A DNA stretch of 5,887 nucleotides from Pseudomonadota bacterium (GCA_021827445.1 JAKAVW010000203.1:1-5887), one strand, 5' to 3'; positions 1-5,887 are shown, counted from the first letter of the stretch. Notes: generated by a model not told the origin, from the letters alone. Made by a program: numbers and translations.

Positions 1-669
1 CTCCGTCTCGTTGTCCGCATTGCGCGCCGCTACCAGCAGCACACCCTCCCACTCATCGATCTCATTGAAGAGGGGAATCTCGGGTTGCTACGTGCCGCAG
101 AGCTTTTTGATCCGGCGCGGGGATTTCGTTTCTCCACCTACGCCACCTGGTGGATTCGCGAGGGTATTGATCGTGCCATTATAAACCAGTCGCGGGTGGT
201 GCGTTTGCCCATCCATATCATCAAAAACCTGAGCGCGGTACTGCGCAGCTCTCGGCGGCTCGCACAAACGATGCGTGGCGAACCTCGCGCAGAGGAGGTT
301 GCACAGGCCATGGGAAAGTCCGTCGCCTATGTGGAGGACTGTCTGCGGCAGGACCGCCATGCGGTCGGTCTGGACGCCCCCTCCCGACGGGAGGGCAGCT
401 TGTCTTTGGCCCAGACGCTGGCGGACACTGGTCAGCCGGGAGTGGAGGCGTCTCTTGAGGAGGAGGAGCTTCAGAGGCAGATCCATCGGGCGCTCCTGTG
501 CCTAGACGTACGGCATCGCTTGGTCCTGATCCGCCGTTTCGGTATGGACGGCCAGGAAGGGGAGACACTTTCCGCTATCGGCAAAGAGTTAGGCGTAAGC
601 CATGAACGGGTCAGACAGCTACAAGAGGAGGCATTGGGCCTGTTGCGCCATCATGCCGAGTTACAGTAG
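1..669 (+). CDS. rpoS: RNA polymerase sigma factor RpoS (5'-truncated by window edge)
   Basis: The frame is open from base 1 and ends at TAG 667-669, giving 222 residues; the N-terminal third lies outside the window. The product is a sigma-70 family factor that directs core RNA polymerase to stationary-phase and stress promoters. Region 2 is visible from the first residues (LRLVVRIARRY, DLIEEGNLGLLRA, then GFRFSTYATWWIR at nt 121-159). Region 3 starts with VRLPIHIIKNL, and the region 4.2 helix-turn-helix lies near nt 565-650 (LSAIGKELGVSHERVRQLQ). The AIINQSRVVRLPIHI stretch resembles RpoS (AIMNQTRTIRLPIHI) more than RpoD or RpoH. The C-terminus is about ten residues shorter than E. coli RpoS as I remember it. 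Oddly, the region 2.4 residue normally Gln in WWIRQ is Glu here. No terminator is visible before the next gene, 19 bases on, so read-through transcription is possible. Family call is firm; the RpoS subtype is likely. Confidence 0.9.
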   Translation, partial: LRLVVRIARRYQQHTLPLIDLIEEGNLGLLRAAELFDPARGFRFSTYATWWIREGIDRAIINQSRVVRLPIHIIKNLSAVLRSSRRLAQTMRGEPRAEEVAQAMGKSVAYVEDCLRQDRHAVGLDAPSRREGSLSLAQTLADTGQPGVEASLEEEELQRQIHRALLCLDVRHRLVLIRRFGMDGQEGETLSAIGKELGVSHERVRQLQEEALGLLRHHAELQ

Positions 670-677
670 ACCATTCT

Positions 678-683
678 GGAGGA
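678..683 (+). promoter_or_regulatory. Ribosome binding site marking the original start of the broken oxygenase gene
   Basis: GGAGGA lies five bases before ATG 689-691. The later in-frame ATG at 855 has no purine-rich site in front of it. This places the ancestral start at 689 and shows that the open frame beginning at 855 is a remnant rather than a normally initiated gene. Confidence 0.7.
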
Positions 684-688
684 TTTTT

Positions 689-1436
689 ATGCAAACTATC
701 GACGCGTCTGCCATGAGCAGGTTGCGCACCCAAGCCTAAAACTTTCAGCGTACCCAGCCTTATCCATGGATCCGCATAGCAGATTTTCTTTATCCCGAAA
801 AATTTGACCAACTCTGCAAGGATCTCCCCGACCCCGTCCTTTTTTTAGTCCCAAATGGGCTATAAAAGGGCGCACGGGCAACAAAGTTATGATCGCCTTG
901 CGCTCCAGTACCGTCCGAAGCTGGAGAAGATACTGGCATCGAGCTGGAACCATTTTATCCATGAATTGCAGAGTGATACCTATAAATCCTTCTGGCGGGA
1001 GATGCTGGGTTTGAGCCCCAGGACACCTGTCATTCTCACCATGCACTGGCATTACGCCCCACCTGGCGCTTCCGTCTCGCCACATACCGACGCCCGGCGC
1101 AAGATCGGTTCTCATATCTTCTATTTCAATACGCCAAAGGACTGGGATGAGGCTTGGGGTGGGCAGACCCTGGTGCTGGACGATGGGGGCAAATGGCCAC
1201 GTCACTCGGCCCCGGACTATGCGGACTTGCGCGAGGTCGGCGCCTCGCAGGTGCTGGGTAATCGCCGCTTTCTCTTCGCCCAGACCGATCACTCCTGGCA
1301 TGCCGTCAAGGCGGTTCAGTGTCCACCGGGCCATTTTCGCAAGGTTTTTATCGTTGTGTCCAACCGCCTCACCCCGCAGGTGATCTGGCGGCGTATCCGG
1401 GGTGAAGACGCCGACGGCTATCGGCTGGCGGGCTGA
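689..1436 (+). pseudogene. 2-oxoglutarate/Fe(II)-dependent oxygenase-like gene, broken by ochre codon and frameshift
   Basis: The gene starts at ATG 689 behind a strong binding site and reads MQTIDASAMSRLRTQA before TAA at 737-739. The same frame then continues with oxygenase-like sequence (TQPYPWIRIADFLYPEKFDQL) to about base 850. The rest is one frame over, open from 855 to TGA 1434-1436. Total length, 748 nt, is one base more than 249 codons. One extra A in the AAA at 853-855 would reconnect the frames, and CAA would restore Gln at 737. The 3' part keeps the double-stranded beta-helix iron motif: His at 1083 and Asp at 1089 (HTD), a distal His at 1299 (HSWHAV), and an Arg at 1338 suited to 2-oxoglutarate binding. 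In this family these bind Fe(II) and co-substrate for hydroxylation; the substrate is unknown. A shortened 193-residue protein from 855 would keep the metal site but lose the N-terminal strands and has no binding site. Confidence 0.75.
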
Positions 1437-1498
1437 ATCCTGTAAAAATAGATCCCGATACAACCACATAAATCGTTTACTGCATAAAGGGAGGGTTT

Positions 1499-2044
1499 AT
1501 GCAGCACACGTTCTTTTCTGTCCGTTTTCAGTGGCTACGGATTCTCTGCGTGCTGACGTTGTTTCTAGTGCCACCTTTAGCTGGGGCCGCTACCCTGATG
1601 CCCAGCGGCGCACCGTATCTCAGCGCGGGCGCGGGCGTTTTCAACCTGGTTGGTGCGGTCGATAATGGCGGCTACAACCATACCCCAGCCGAGTTCAATG
1701 TAGAGTACCAGTCCGGATTTCGATTTTATGGTATCGGTTACATGTTGGGCTTGTTGGCCAACACCGATGGTGGCGTCGATGGTTATGGCGGCCTGTACGC
1801 CGACCTCGCCCTGACACCGCACTGGATACTGACACCTGAAGCGGCCGTCAGTGGCTATAGTCAGGGTAACAGTAAAAATATGGGCAGTACGTTTCTCTTC
1901 CGGCTGGAGTTGGGACTGGCCTACCAGATGGATAACGGCGGGCGATTGGGGCTGAAAATAGCGCATTTATCCAATGCGGATATCTACCCGCGTAATCCGG
2001 GAGAAAACGAGCTCCTGGTTACCTATTCGTTTCCTCTGAGTTGA
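1499..2044 (+). CDS. pagL: PagL-like lipid A 3-O-deacylase (acyloxyacyl hydrolase), outer membrane
   Basis: This 181-residue protein begins at ATG 1499 behind AGGGAGG (1488-1494), four bases upstream. Residues 1-30 form a signal peptide with a hydrophobic core (LRILCVLTLFLVPPLAGA), probable cleavage after AGA-30. The rest alternates Gly and aromatic residues, as in a small beta-barrel, and ends with a Phe-Pro-Leu-Ser strand. PagL enzymes remove the 3-O acyl chain from lipid A in the outer membrane, changing permeability and antigenicity. The family signature is present near the C-terminus: KIAHLSNADIYPRNPGENE, with catalytic His156 and Ser158 of the H-x-S-N motif. Glu169 is the likely acid partner, though its spacing differs slightly from Pseudomonas PagL as I recall it. 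It is the only gene between the sigma factor and the adaptor with no visible lesion. It lies 62 bases after the oxygenase remnant and 31 bases before the mlaC-like remnant. Other small barrel proteins are possible but less likely given the motif. Confidence 0.85.
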   Translation: MQHTFFSVRFQWLRILCVLTLFLVPPLAGAATLMPSGAPYLSAGAGVFNLVGAVDNGGYNHTPAEFNVEYQSGFRFYGIGYMLGLLANTDGGVDGYGGLYADLALTPHWILTPEAAVSGYSQGNSKNMGSTFLFRLELGLAYQMDNGGRLGLKIAHLSNADIYPRNPGENELLVTYSFPLS

Positions 2045-2048
2045 TTCC

Positions 2049-2062
2049 GCACGTATTCGTGC
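2049..2062 (+). repeat. Short perfect inverted repeat upstream of the mlaC-like gene
   Basis: GCACG (2049-2053), loop TATT, CGTGC (2058-2062) form a perfect five-pair stem five bases after the pagL stop. It ends just before the AAAGGG binding site (2063-2068) of the next gene. There is no T-run after it, so it does not look like an intrinsic terminator. It could be chance or a weak structure beside the binding site. Confidence 0.4.
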
Positions 2063-2075
2063 AAAGGGTGTCATC

Positions 2076-2647
2076 ATGAACAGAACATATATTGCAAAAC
2101 TGTATCGTCTCAGAGTGCTGAACAGTATCCTGAGCACATTCGCCCTGCTCCTGTGGAGTGCGGTGGTCTGGGCGGCAGCACCGGATACGCCCACCACCAT
2201 CGTCCAGGGCATAACCCAAGAGGTCATTCACGTATTGCAGGGGCATGAGGGACAATCTTTCACGCCAGCCGTCCAAAACCATATCGCGGACATTGTACTG
2301 CCCCATCTGGATTTCATGACCATCTGGTCCACACGTACATGATTGCATTCAGTCATTACTCTGGACAGACGGTACGGATCCTCAGCAGCCGCCAGATATA
2401 TCAAAATCCTGACGTCGTGCAGGTGAATACGATGATTCTGCAAACGAACGGGCTGGCGAACATTCCGGTCACCTATGCGTTCCTCCAGGAGAGTTCTGGC
2501 TGGAAGATTTACGATGTATTTATCGACGGGATCTGCATGAACCTGAGTTACCGGGATACTTACGGGCAAACAGTGGCCCGTGATGGAATCGCCAATTTTC
2601 TCAAAGAGCTGAGCAAAAAGGAGCGGTCCTGGAATAACGGCCAGTGA
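2076..2647 (+). pseudogene. mlaC: MlaC/Ttg2D-family periplasmic phospholipid-binding protein, internal deletion with frameshift
   Basis: The 5' part (2076-2342) encodes a signal peptide (hydrophobic about residues 15-33, cleavage near VWA-33), then the MlaC-type N-terminus up to HLDFMTI. It then runs into TGA at 2340-2342. The 3' part, in another frame, is recognisable from CTG 2324 (LVHTYMIAFSHYSGQTV) through IPVTYAF, GWKIYDVFIDGICMNLSYR and a C-terminal helix to TGA 2645-2647. MlaC proteins shuttle phospholipids between the outer-membrane MlaA complex and the inner-membrane MlaFEDB transporter. HpnM of hopanoid clusters is a related alternative. Compared with MlaC as I remember it, about 30-35 residues between the two halves are missing, the segment usually like LG..W..ATP.Q...F...F. 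A deletion of about 100 bp that is not a multiple of three explains both the loss and the frame change. No mla partner genes are in the window. The start ATG 2076 has AAAGGG upstream at 2063-2068. Confidence 0.75.
2303..2327 (+). repeat. 8-bp direct repeat CCATCTGG at the mlaC deletion junction
   Basis: CCATCTGG occurs at 2303-2310 and again at 2320-2327. The second copy sits exactly where homology passes from the N-terminal frame to the C-terminal frame of the MlaC-like protein. Short direct repeats commonly mediate deletions by slippage, so this may be a trace of the event, though chance is possible. Confidence 0.4.
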
Positions 2648-2766
2648 TTGTGGCAGGCTACGGGCTGCGGCCAAAAAAAAGGGAGCCGTAAGCACCGCGC
2701 CGACCCGGACCAACAAAGGCACTGGATATGACCGATTTAGAAAATAATCATCTGCTTTCCAAATGA
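2644..2766 (+). other. Gap between mlaC-like and tolC-like genes; doubtful 40-codon frame with one ochre codon
   Basis: No recognisable gene lies in this gap. One frame is open from GTG 2644 to TGA 2764-2766, except for TAA at 2689-2691. Its GTG overlaps the mlaC-like stop (GTGA), and its end overlaps an upstream ATG of the tolC frame at 2763 (ATGA). The second piece, ATG 2728 to TGA 2766, encodes only MTDLENNHLLSK and has AAAGG at 2715-2719 in front. The codons between 2692 and 2715 (CCG, CGA, CCC, GGA, CCA) look unlike the neighbouring genes. The frame may be chance, a leader peptide coupled to tolC, or the remains of a deleted gene. The A8 run at 2673-2680 is the only other feature seen here. 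Confidence 0.2.
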
Positions 2767-2767
2767 T

Positions 2768-2771
2768 AGGA
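2768..2771 (+). promoter_or_regulatory. Ribosome binding site deciding the tolC-like start at 2778
   Basis: AGGA lies six bases before ATG 2778. The earlier in-frame ATG at 2763 is preceded by AT-rich sequence with no purine-rich site. Starting at 2778 also gives a standard signal peptide with Arg at position 2. Confidence 0.5.
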
Positions 2772-2777
2772 TTCGCC

Positions 2778-4112
2778 ATGCGTTCAACCCATCGTGCTCA
2801 ATTGTTGTCCCTGCTGCTGATTGGCCTGGCCACAGCCTCCACACCCGCTTGGGCGGAAAACCTTATTGAGGCCTACCAGCAGGCTTACCAAACCGATCCG
2901 GTGCTCGCCCATGCCCGTGCCGATTTCCGCGCAGAGATGCAGGACACACCGCTGGCCCGTTCCGCCCTGTTGCCACACATTGGAGCTGGAGCCGGAGTGG
3001 GGTTTAATACCGCCAGTATTACGGGATTCGGCGCAGCGCCCATAAATCGTGCCTACCTGTCTGATAGTTACAGCGTCAATATCACCCAATCCGTCTTCAA
3101 CGGACAGGCATGGACCGCACTGAAACAGGCTGGCACCAAAATCCAGGCCAGCGCTGCTGCGCTGACCTATACGGAACAGCAATTGGCTTTGCAGGTGGCG
3201 CAGGCCTACTTCGGGGTGCTGGAGGCGCAGGCACAACTGCGGGTCGCCAGAAAACAGAAAAATCTGCTGGAAAGCATTTACCAACAGACAAAGACCACGC
3301 TAAAAGTAGGCACCGGCGACATCATTGCCGTGCGTGAGGCATAAGCCCGTGTCGATGCCGCTGAGGCGGATCTTATCAAAGCCCATAACACAGTGGCCGT
3401 CGCACAACGCACTTTGCAGCGACTCACCCATCATCCTGTGGGCATACTTGATAATCTCGGCCATTACCAAGCCATGGGTCCCGAGCCTGATGACATGAGC
3501 ACCTGGGTGCAAGATGCTGTCATTGATCAGCCTCTGATGCATCAGGCGGAAGCGCAGCTGCATACGGCGCAGGAGCAGGTACAATACAACCAGCGGGCGC
3601 GCTGGCCGTTAGTCAATCTACAGGGGATAGCCCAACATACCTTGGGCAGCATGTTGCCAGGGATGGTCGAAAATCAGGCGGGGGTGAGTCTCAACCTCTC
3701 CGTACCGCTCTATCAGGGCGGTCATACTTCCGCCTCGGTGCAACAGGCACAGGCCCAGACCGTCGCCAGCGTCGATCATGTCGCCAATATTCGGGATGAA
3801 GTTACCCTCAACACCCAGACCGCCTTTCTCAATCTCAAGGATAGCGTAGCCGAACTTCACGCCGCCAAAGCCACCCTGGTTTCCGCCAAGATTTCTCTGG
3901 AAGGTACGCGCAAAGGCTATGAGGTGGGTACCCGCTCCATCATCGACCTGCTGCAAACCGCCACAGACTATATCCGTGCCGAACAGGATTATAATGTGGC
4001 CTTTTACAATCAGGTGGTCGCGCGCGTACAACTGAAAGCGGCGTCAGGACAGATCGGCATGGGGGATCTGGAATCCATCAATGCCCTGTTAAGACGGAAC
4101 GAAGCATCCTAA
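2778..4112 (+). pseudogene. tolC: TolC-family outer-membrane efflux channel interrupted by one in-frame ochre codon
   Basis: A single frame runs from ATG 2778 to TAA 4110-4112: 444 codons before the final stop, the normal TolC length, interrupted only by TAA at 3342-3344 (codon 189). Residues 1-26 form a signal peptide (LLSLLLIGLATASTPAWA, cleavage before EN). Both halves show the TolC repeat architecture. The first has NLIEAYQQAYQTDPVL at the start of the channel helices. The second has WPLVNLQG, LNLSVPLYQGG and GYEVGTRSIIDLLQTATDYIRAEQDY. The interruption falls in the first-half copy of that last motif (KVGTGDIIAVREA-stop-ARVDAAEADL), where family members usually carry Gln. CAA to TAA, one base, would explain it. 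TolC trimers form the outer-membrane duct for ABC or RND exporters. Here the gene sits 30 bases before its likely partner adaptor. As read with a standard code, only the first 188 residues would be made. Internal restart (GTG 3393) would lack a signal peptide and could not make a channel. Confidence 0.85.
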
Positions 4113-4142
4113 CATAGCGCTCGTTACCATCGGAGAGTAGAT

Positions 4143-5186
4143 ATGGCCATTTCCAAGAATAAACGTGTGCTGGCAGTGATAGTGGTCGTCATACTCGGTA
4201 TCATTGGTGCGGTCGCCTATTATTTTCTGAGCCGCAATCACGCCCCGGAAAAAACCGTCACCATCTACGGCAATATCGACATCCGCCAGGTACAGGCGGC
4301 CTTTGACGACAATGGCCGGCTTCTCGATCTCCGGGTGCAGGAGGGCGACCGGGTAAAAAAGGGACAATTGCTGGCAGATCTGGACCCCGTACGGTTTCAG
4401 GACGCCGTAGATAAAGATGCCGCCGGTATGGCGGCACAGGAGCAGGTGCTGGCCCGCCTGCTGGCGGGTTCCCGTCCGGAAGAAATCGCCGAAGCCCGGG
4501 CCGAAGCCGCTGCCGCTCAGGCGACACTGAGCAATGCCGAGATCACCTGGCAACGCCAGCAGGCCCTTGCCGCACAGCGATATGTGCCCAAACAGAGTCT
4601 CGACAATGCCGCTGCCGCCCTGAAAACGGCGCGCGCCAATCTGGATCATGCCCAGCAGGCACTGACCCTGGCCATCAAGGGGCCGCGCAAAGAAGATATT
4701 GCGGCGGCGCGGCAGCAGTTGCAAGCCGATAAAGCAGGTCTGTCTCTGGCGCGCCGCGAACTCACGGACACCCGTCTTTATGCGCCAGAAGACGGCGTCG
4801 TTCAGGATCGTATTCTGGAGCCGGGCGACATGATTTCCCCGCAGACCCCGGTATTCACTCTGGCATTGGACAATCCGGTCTGGGTGCGCGCCTATCTGCC
4901 GGAAAAGGCATTGGGGCAGGTGCGACTGGGCATGAAGGCGACGATCGACAGTGATTCCTTCCCAGGCAAATCTTTCTCGGGCTGGGTGGGTTTCATTTCA
5001 CCCACTGCGGAATTCACGCCCAAGACCGTGCAAACCACGGAGTTGCGTACGGAGCTGGTGTACCGGGTGCGGGTCTATGCCTGCAATCCGCAGCATCGCC
5101 TGCGCCTGGGTATGCCCGTCACCGTTCATATTCCGCTGACAGACAACCAGCCGCAAAAGCTTTCTGCGCATCCCTGCGGAAACTGA
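4143..5186 (+). CDS. ybhG: HlyD/YbhG-family periplasmic adaptor (membrane fusion protein) of ABC exporter
   Basis: This 347-residue protein starts at ATG 4143 with GGAGAG (4132-4137) five bases upstream. One N-terminal membrane anchor spans about residues 9-29 (VLAVIVVVILGIIGAVAYYFL). A first lipoyl half-motif covers about 42-80 (YGNIDIRQVQ..., EGDRVKKGQLLADLD). A long Ala/Gln-rich coiled-coil hairpin spans about 82-205, the part that reaches TolC. The second lipoyl half is at 206-241 (LYAPEDGVVQDRILEPGD), followed by a beta-barrel domain. The motifs VTIYGNIDIR, PVWVRAYLPEK and GFISPTAEFTPKTVQTTELRTELVYRVRV closely match E. coli YbhG and YhiI as I recall them, so this subfamily call is fairly firm. 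It bridges an inner-membrane ABC transporter and a TolC channel to expel drugs or other small molecules; substrate unknown. The ATPase gene starts three bases after its stop. The full length and all domains look intact, unlike the upstream channel gene. Confidence 0.9.
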   Translation: MAISKNKRVLAVIVVVILGIIGAVAYYFLSRNHAPEKTVTIYGNIDIRQVQAAFDDNGRLLDLRVQEGDRVKKGQLLADLDPVRFQDAVDKDAAGMAAQEQVLARLLAGSRPEEIAEARAEAAAAQATLSNAEITWQRQQALAAQRYVPKQSLDNAAAALKTARANLDHAQQALTLAIKGPRKEDIAAARQQLQADKAGLSLARRELTDTRLYAPEDGVVQDRILEPGDMISPQTPVFTLALDNPVWVRAYLPEKALGQVRLGMKATIDSDSFPGKSFSGWVGFISPTAEFTPKTVQTTELRTELVYRVRVYACNPQHRLRLGMPVTVHIPLTDNQPQKLSAHPCGN

Positions 5187-5189
5187 GCC

Positions 5190-5887
5190 GTGGCTGAGGC
5201 TGATACCCCGCTGCGTTTTACCGAGGTCAGCAAGAGCTTCGCCCGCGGCCCGGCCCGGGTGCAGGCGCTGGACCGACTGGAAATTACGCTGCAGGCAGGC
5301 ACCGTCACCGGCCTGTTGGGTCCCGATGGTGCCGGCAAAACGACGTTGATGCGCCTAGCGACTGGTCTGCTCCGACCGGATACCGGAACAGTGACGGTCC
5401 TGGGCGCAGACACCCGCAGTCAGGTCAATACCGTTCAGGGTGAGATCGGTTATATGCCGCAGCGCTTCGGCCTTTACGAAGACCTCACGGTACAGGAGAA
5501 TCTGGATCTCTATGCTGATCTACAGGGACTCAGCCGGAAGGATGCCCGCGCCCGCCAGCAGGAGCTGCTCAAGCTGACAGCCCTAGGTCCCTTTGGTGCA
5601 CGCCGTTCCGGGGCCCTCTCCGGCGGCATGAAGCAGAAGCTCGGACTCGCCTGCGCACTCTTGCGTGCCCCGCAACTGCTGCTGCTCGACGAACCTACCG
5701 TCGGTGTCGACCCCATCGCGCGCCGCGAGCTCTGGGACATTGTTCAGGGCCTGCGGGACAAGGACGTGACGGTCCTCATGAGTACGGCCTATTTTGATGA
5801 GGCGGAGCGCTGCGATGAAATCATCCTGCTCCATCAGGGCAAACTGCTCAAGAAAGACACCCCCAAGGCCTTCAGCGCGCCCCTGCA
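5190..5887 (+). CDS. ybhF: YbhF-like ABC exporter ATPase, first nucleotide-binding domain (3' end beyond window)
   Basis: The frame opens at GTG 5190, three bases after the adaptor stop, with GGAA (5178-5181) as a weak binding site, and stays open to the window edge (232 codons seen). Motifs in order: Walker A GPDGAGKTT (residues 44-52); a Q-loop in GYMPQRFGLYEDLTVQENL; signature LSGGMKQK (143-150); Walker B LLLLDEPTVGVDP with Asp167 and catalytic Glu168. The switch position reads MSTAYFDEAERCDE, so the usual H-loop His is Ala. Such a change is typical of the first ATPase domain of YbhF and RbbA-type proteins, which carry two ATPase domains in one chain (YbhF has Ser there as I recall). GYMPQRFGLYEDLT and LGPF...LSGGMKQKLGLACALL also match YbhF. 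I therefore expect a second domain downstream, then ABC-2 permease genes like ybhS and ybhR. ATP hydrolysis would drive export through the adaptor and a TolC channel. The subfamily is likely; the tandem layout is inferred. Confidence 0.88.
   Translation, partial: MAEADTPLRFTEVSKSFARGPARVQALDRLEITLQAGTVTGLLGPDGAGKTTLMRLATGLLRPDTGTVTVLGADTRSQVNTVQGEIGYMPQRFGLYEDLTVQENLDLYADLQGLSRKDARARQQELLKLTALGPFGARRSGALSGGMKQKLGLACALLRAPQLLLLDEPTVGVDPIARRELWDIVQGLRDKDVTVLMSTAYFDEAERCDEIILLHQGKLLKKDTPKAFSAPL

Noticed and set aside
696..1469. 257-codon open frame on the minus strand
   Set aside because: It lies opposite the oxygenase remnant, matches no family I recognise, and has no fitting neighbours. The plus frame carries clear iron-binding motifs, so this is a shadow.
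2656..2691. Possible terminator near the A8 run after the mlaC-like gene
   Set aside because: The best stem (TACGG / CCGTA) has a 22-base loop and no T-run on the plus strand. On the minus strand the T-run would have no gene to terminate.
3345..4112. Second half of the tolC-like gene as an independent protein from an internal GTG
   Set aside because: It has no binding site or signal peptide, and half a TolC barrel repeat is not a known unit. It is the 3' half of one interrupted gene.
4418..4436. Perfect 7-bp inverted repeat TGCCGCC / GGCGGCA with 5-base loop
   Set aside because: It is inside the coiled-coil coding part of the adaptor, has no T-run, and GCC/GGC-rich Ala and Gly codons make such stems likely by chance.
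4089..4724. 211-codon open frame on the minus strand
   Set aside because: It is antisense to the adaptor gene, whose anchor, lipoyl and coiled-coil motifs are unmistakable. The minus-strand translation has no recognisable domain.
4986..5005. Inverted repeat GTGGGT / ACCCAC
   Set aside because: It falls in codons for the conserved WVGFISPT stretch of the adaptor, so protein constraint explains it.
1..5887. CRISPR arrays, tRNA or rRNA genes, insertion sequences, phage genes
   Set aside because: I saw no regularly spaced repeats, no cloverleaf-like or CCA-ending sequences, no transposase motifs and no paired terminal repeats.

Overview
The window is a Gram-negative proteobacterial segment. All recognisable genes lie on the + strand. 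An RpoS-type sigma factor, a PagL-type outer-membrane lipid A deacylase, an MlaC/Ttg2D periplasmic protein and a TolC/HlyD/ABC exporter all imply a double-membrane cell. GC looks moderate to high by eye (not computed). Gene content and protein style would fit an Acidithiobacillus-like or gammaproteobacterial chromosome, but that placement is inference and not certain.

Layout. Bases 1-669 hold the C-terminal two thirds of rpoS, with the 5' end outside the window. Nineteen bases later a good ribosome binding site leads into a 2-oxoglutarate/Fe(II)-oxygenase gene (689-1436) that is broken by an ochre codon and a frameshift. An apparently intact PagL-like lipid A 3-O-deacylase follows (1499-2044). 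Next is an MlaC/Ttg2D-family gene (2076-2647) that has lost roughly 100 bp from its middle and is out of frame. A 130-base gap holds only a doubtful mini-ORF. Then comes a TolC-family outer-membrane channel gene (2778-4112), complete except for one in-frame ochre codon. The window ends with an intact YbhG-like periplasmic adaptor (4143-5186) and the start of a YbhF-like ABC ATPase (5190 to the window edge), which has no stop before the edge.

How the parts fit. The last three genes form one exporter operon: outer-membrane channel, periplasmic adaptor and ATPase, with permeases expected just downstream. PagL and the MlaC-like protein also act on the outer membrane, so the stretch after rpoS reads as an envelope-remodelling neighbourhood.

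The most striking feature is the pattern of damage: three of the four genes between rpoS and the adaptor are disrupted, by different lesions, while rpoS, pagL, the adaptor and the ATPase are open. Both clear premature stops are TAA where CAA (Gln) fits the protein. Ordinary gene decay is the simplest reading, but ochre suppression or sequence error should be excluded. I see no convincing new defence or mobile system, and no tRNA, rRNA, CRISPR array or insertion sequence.
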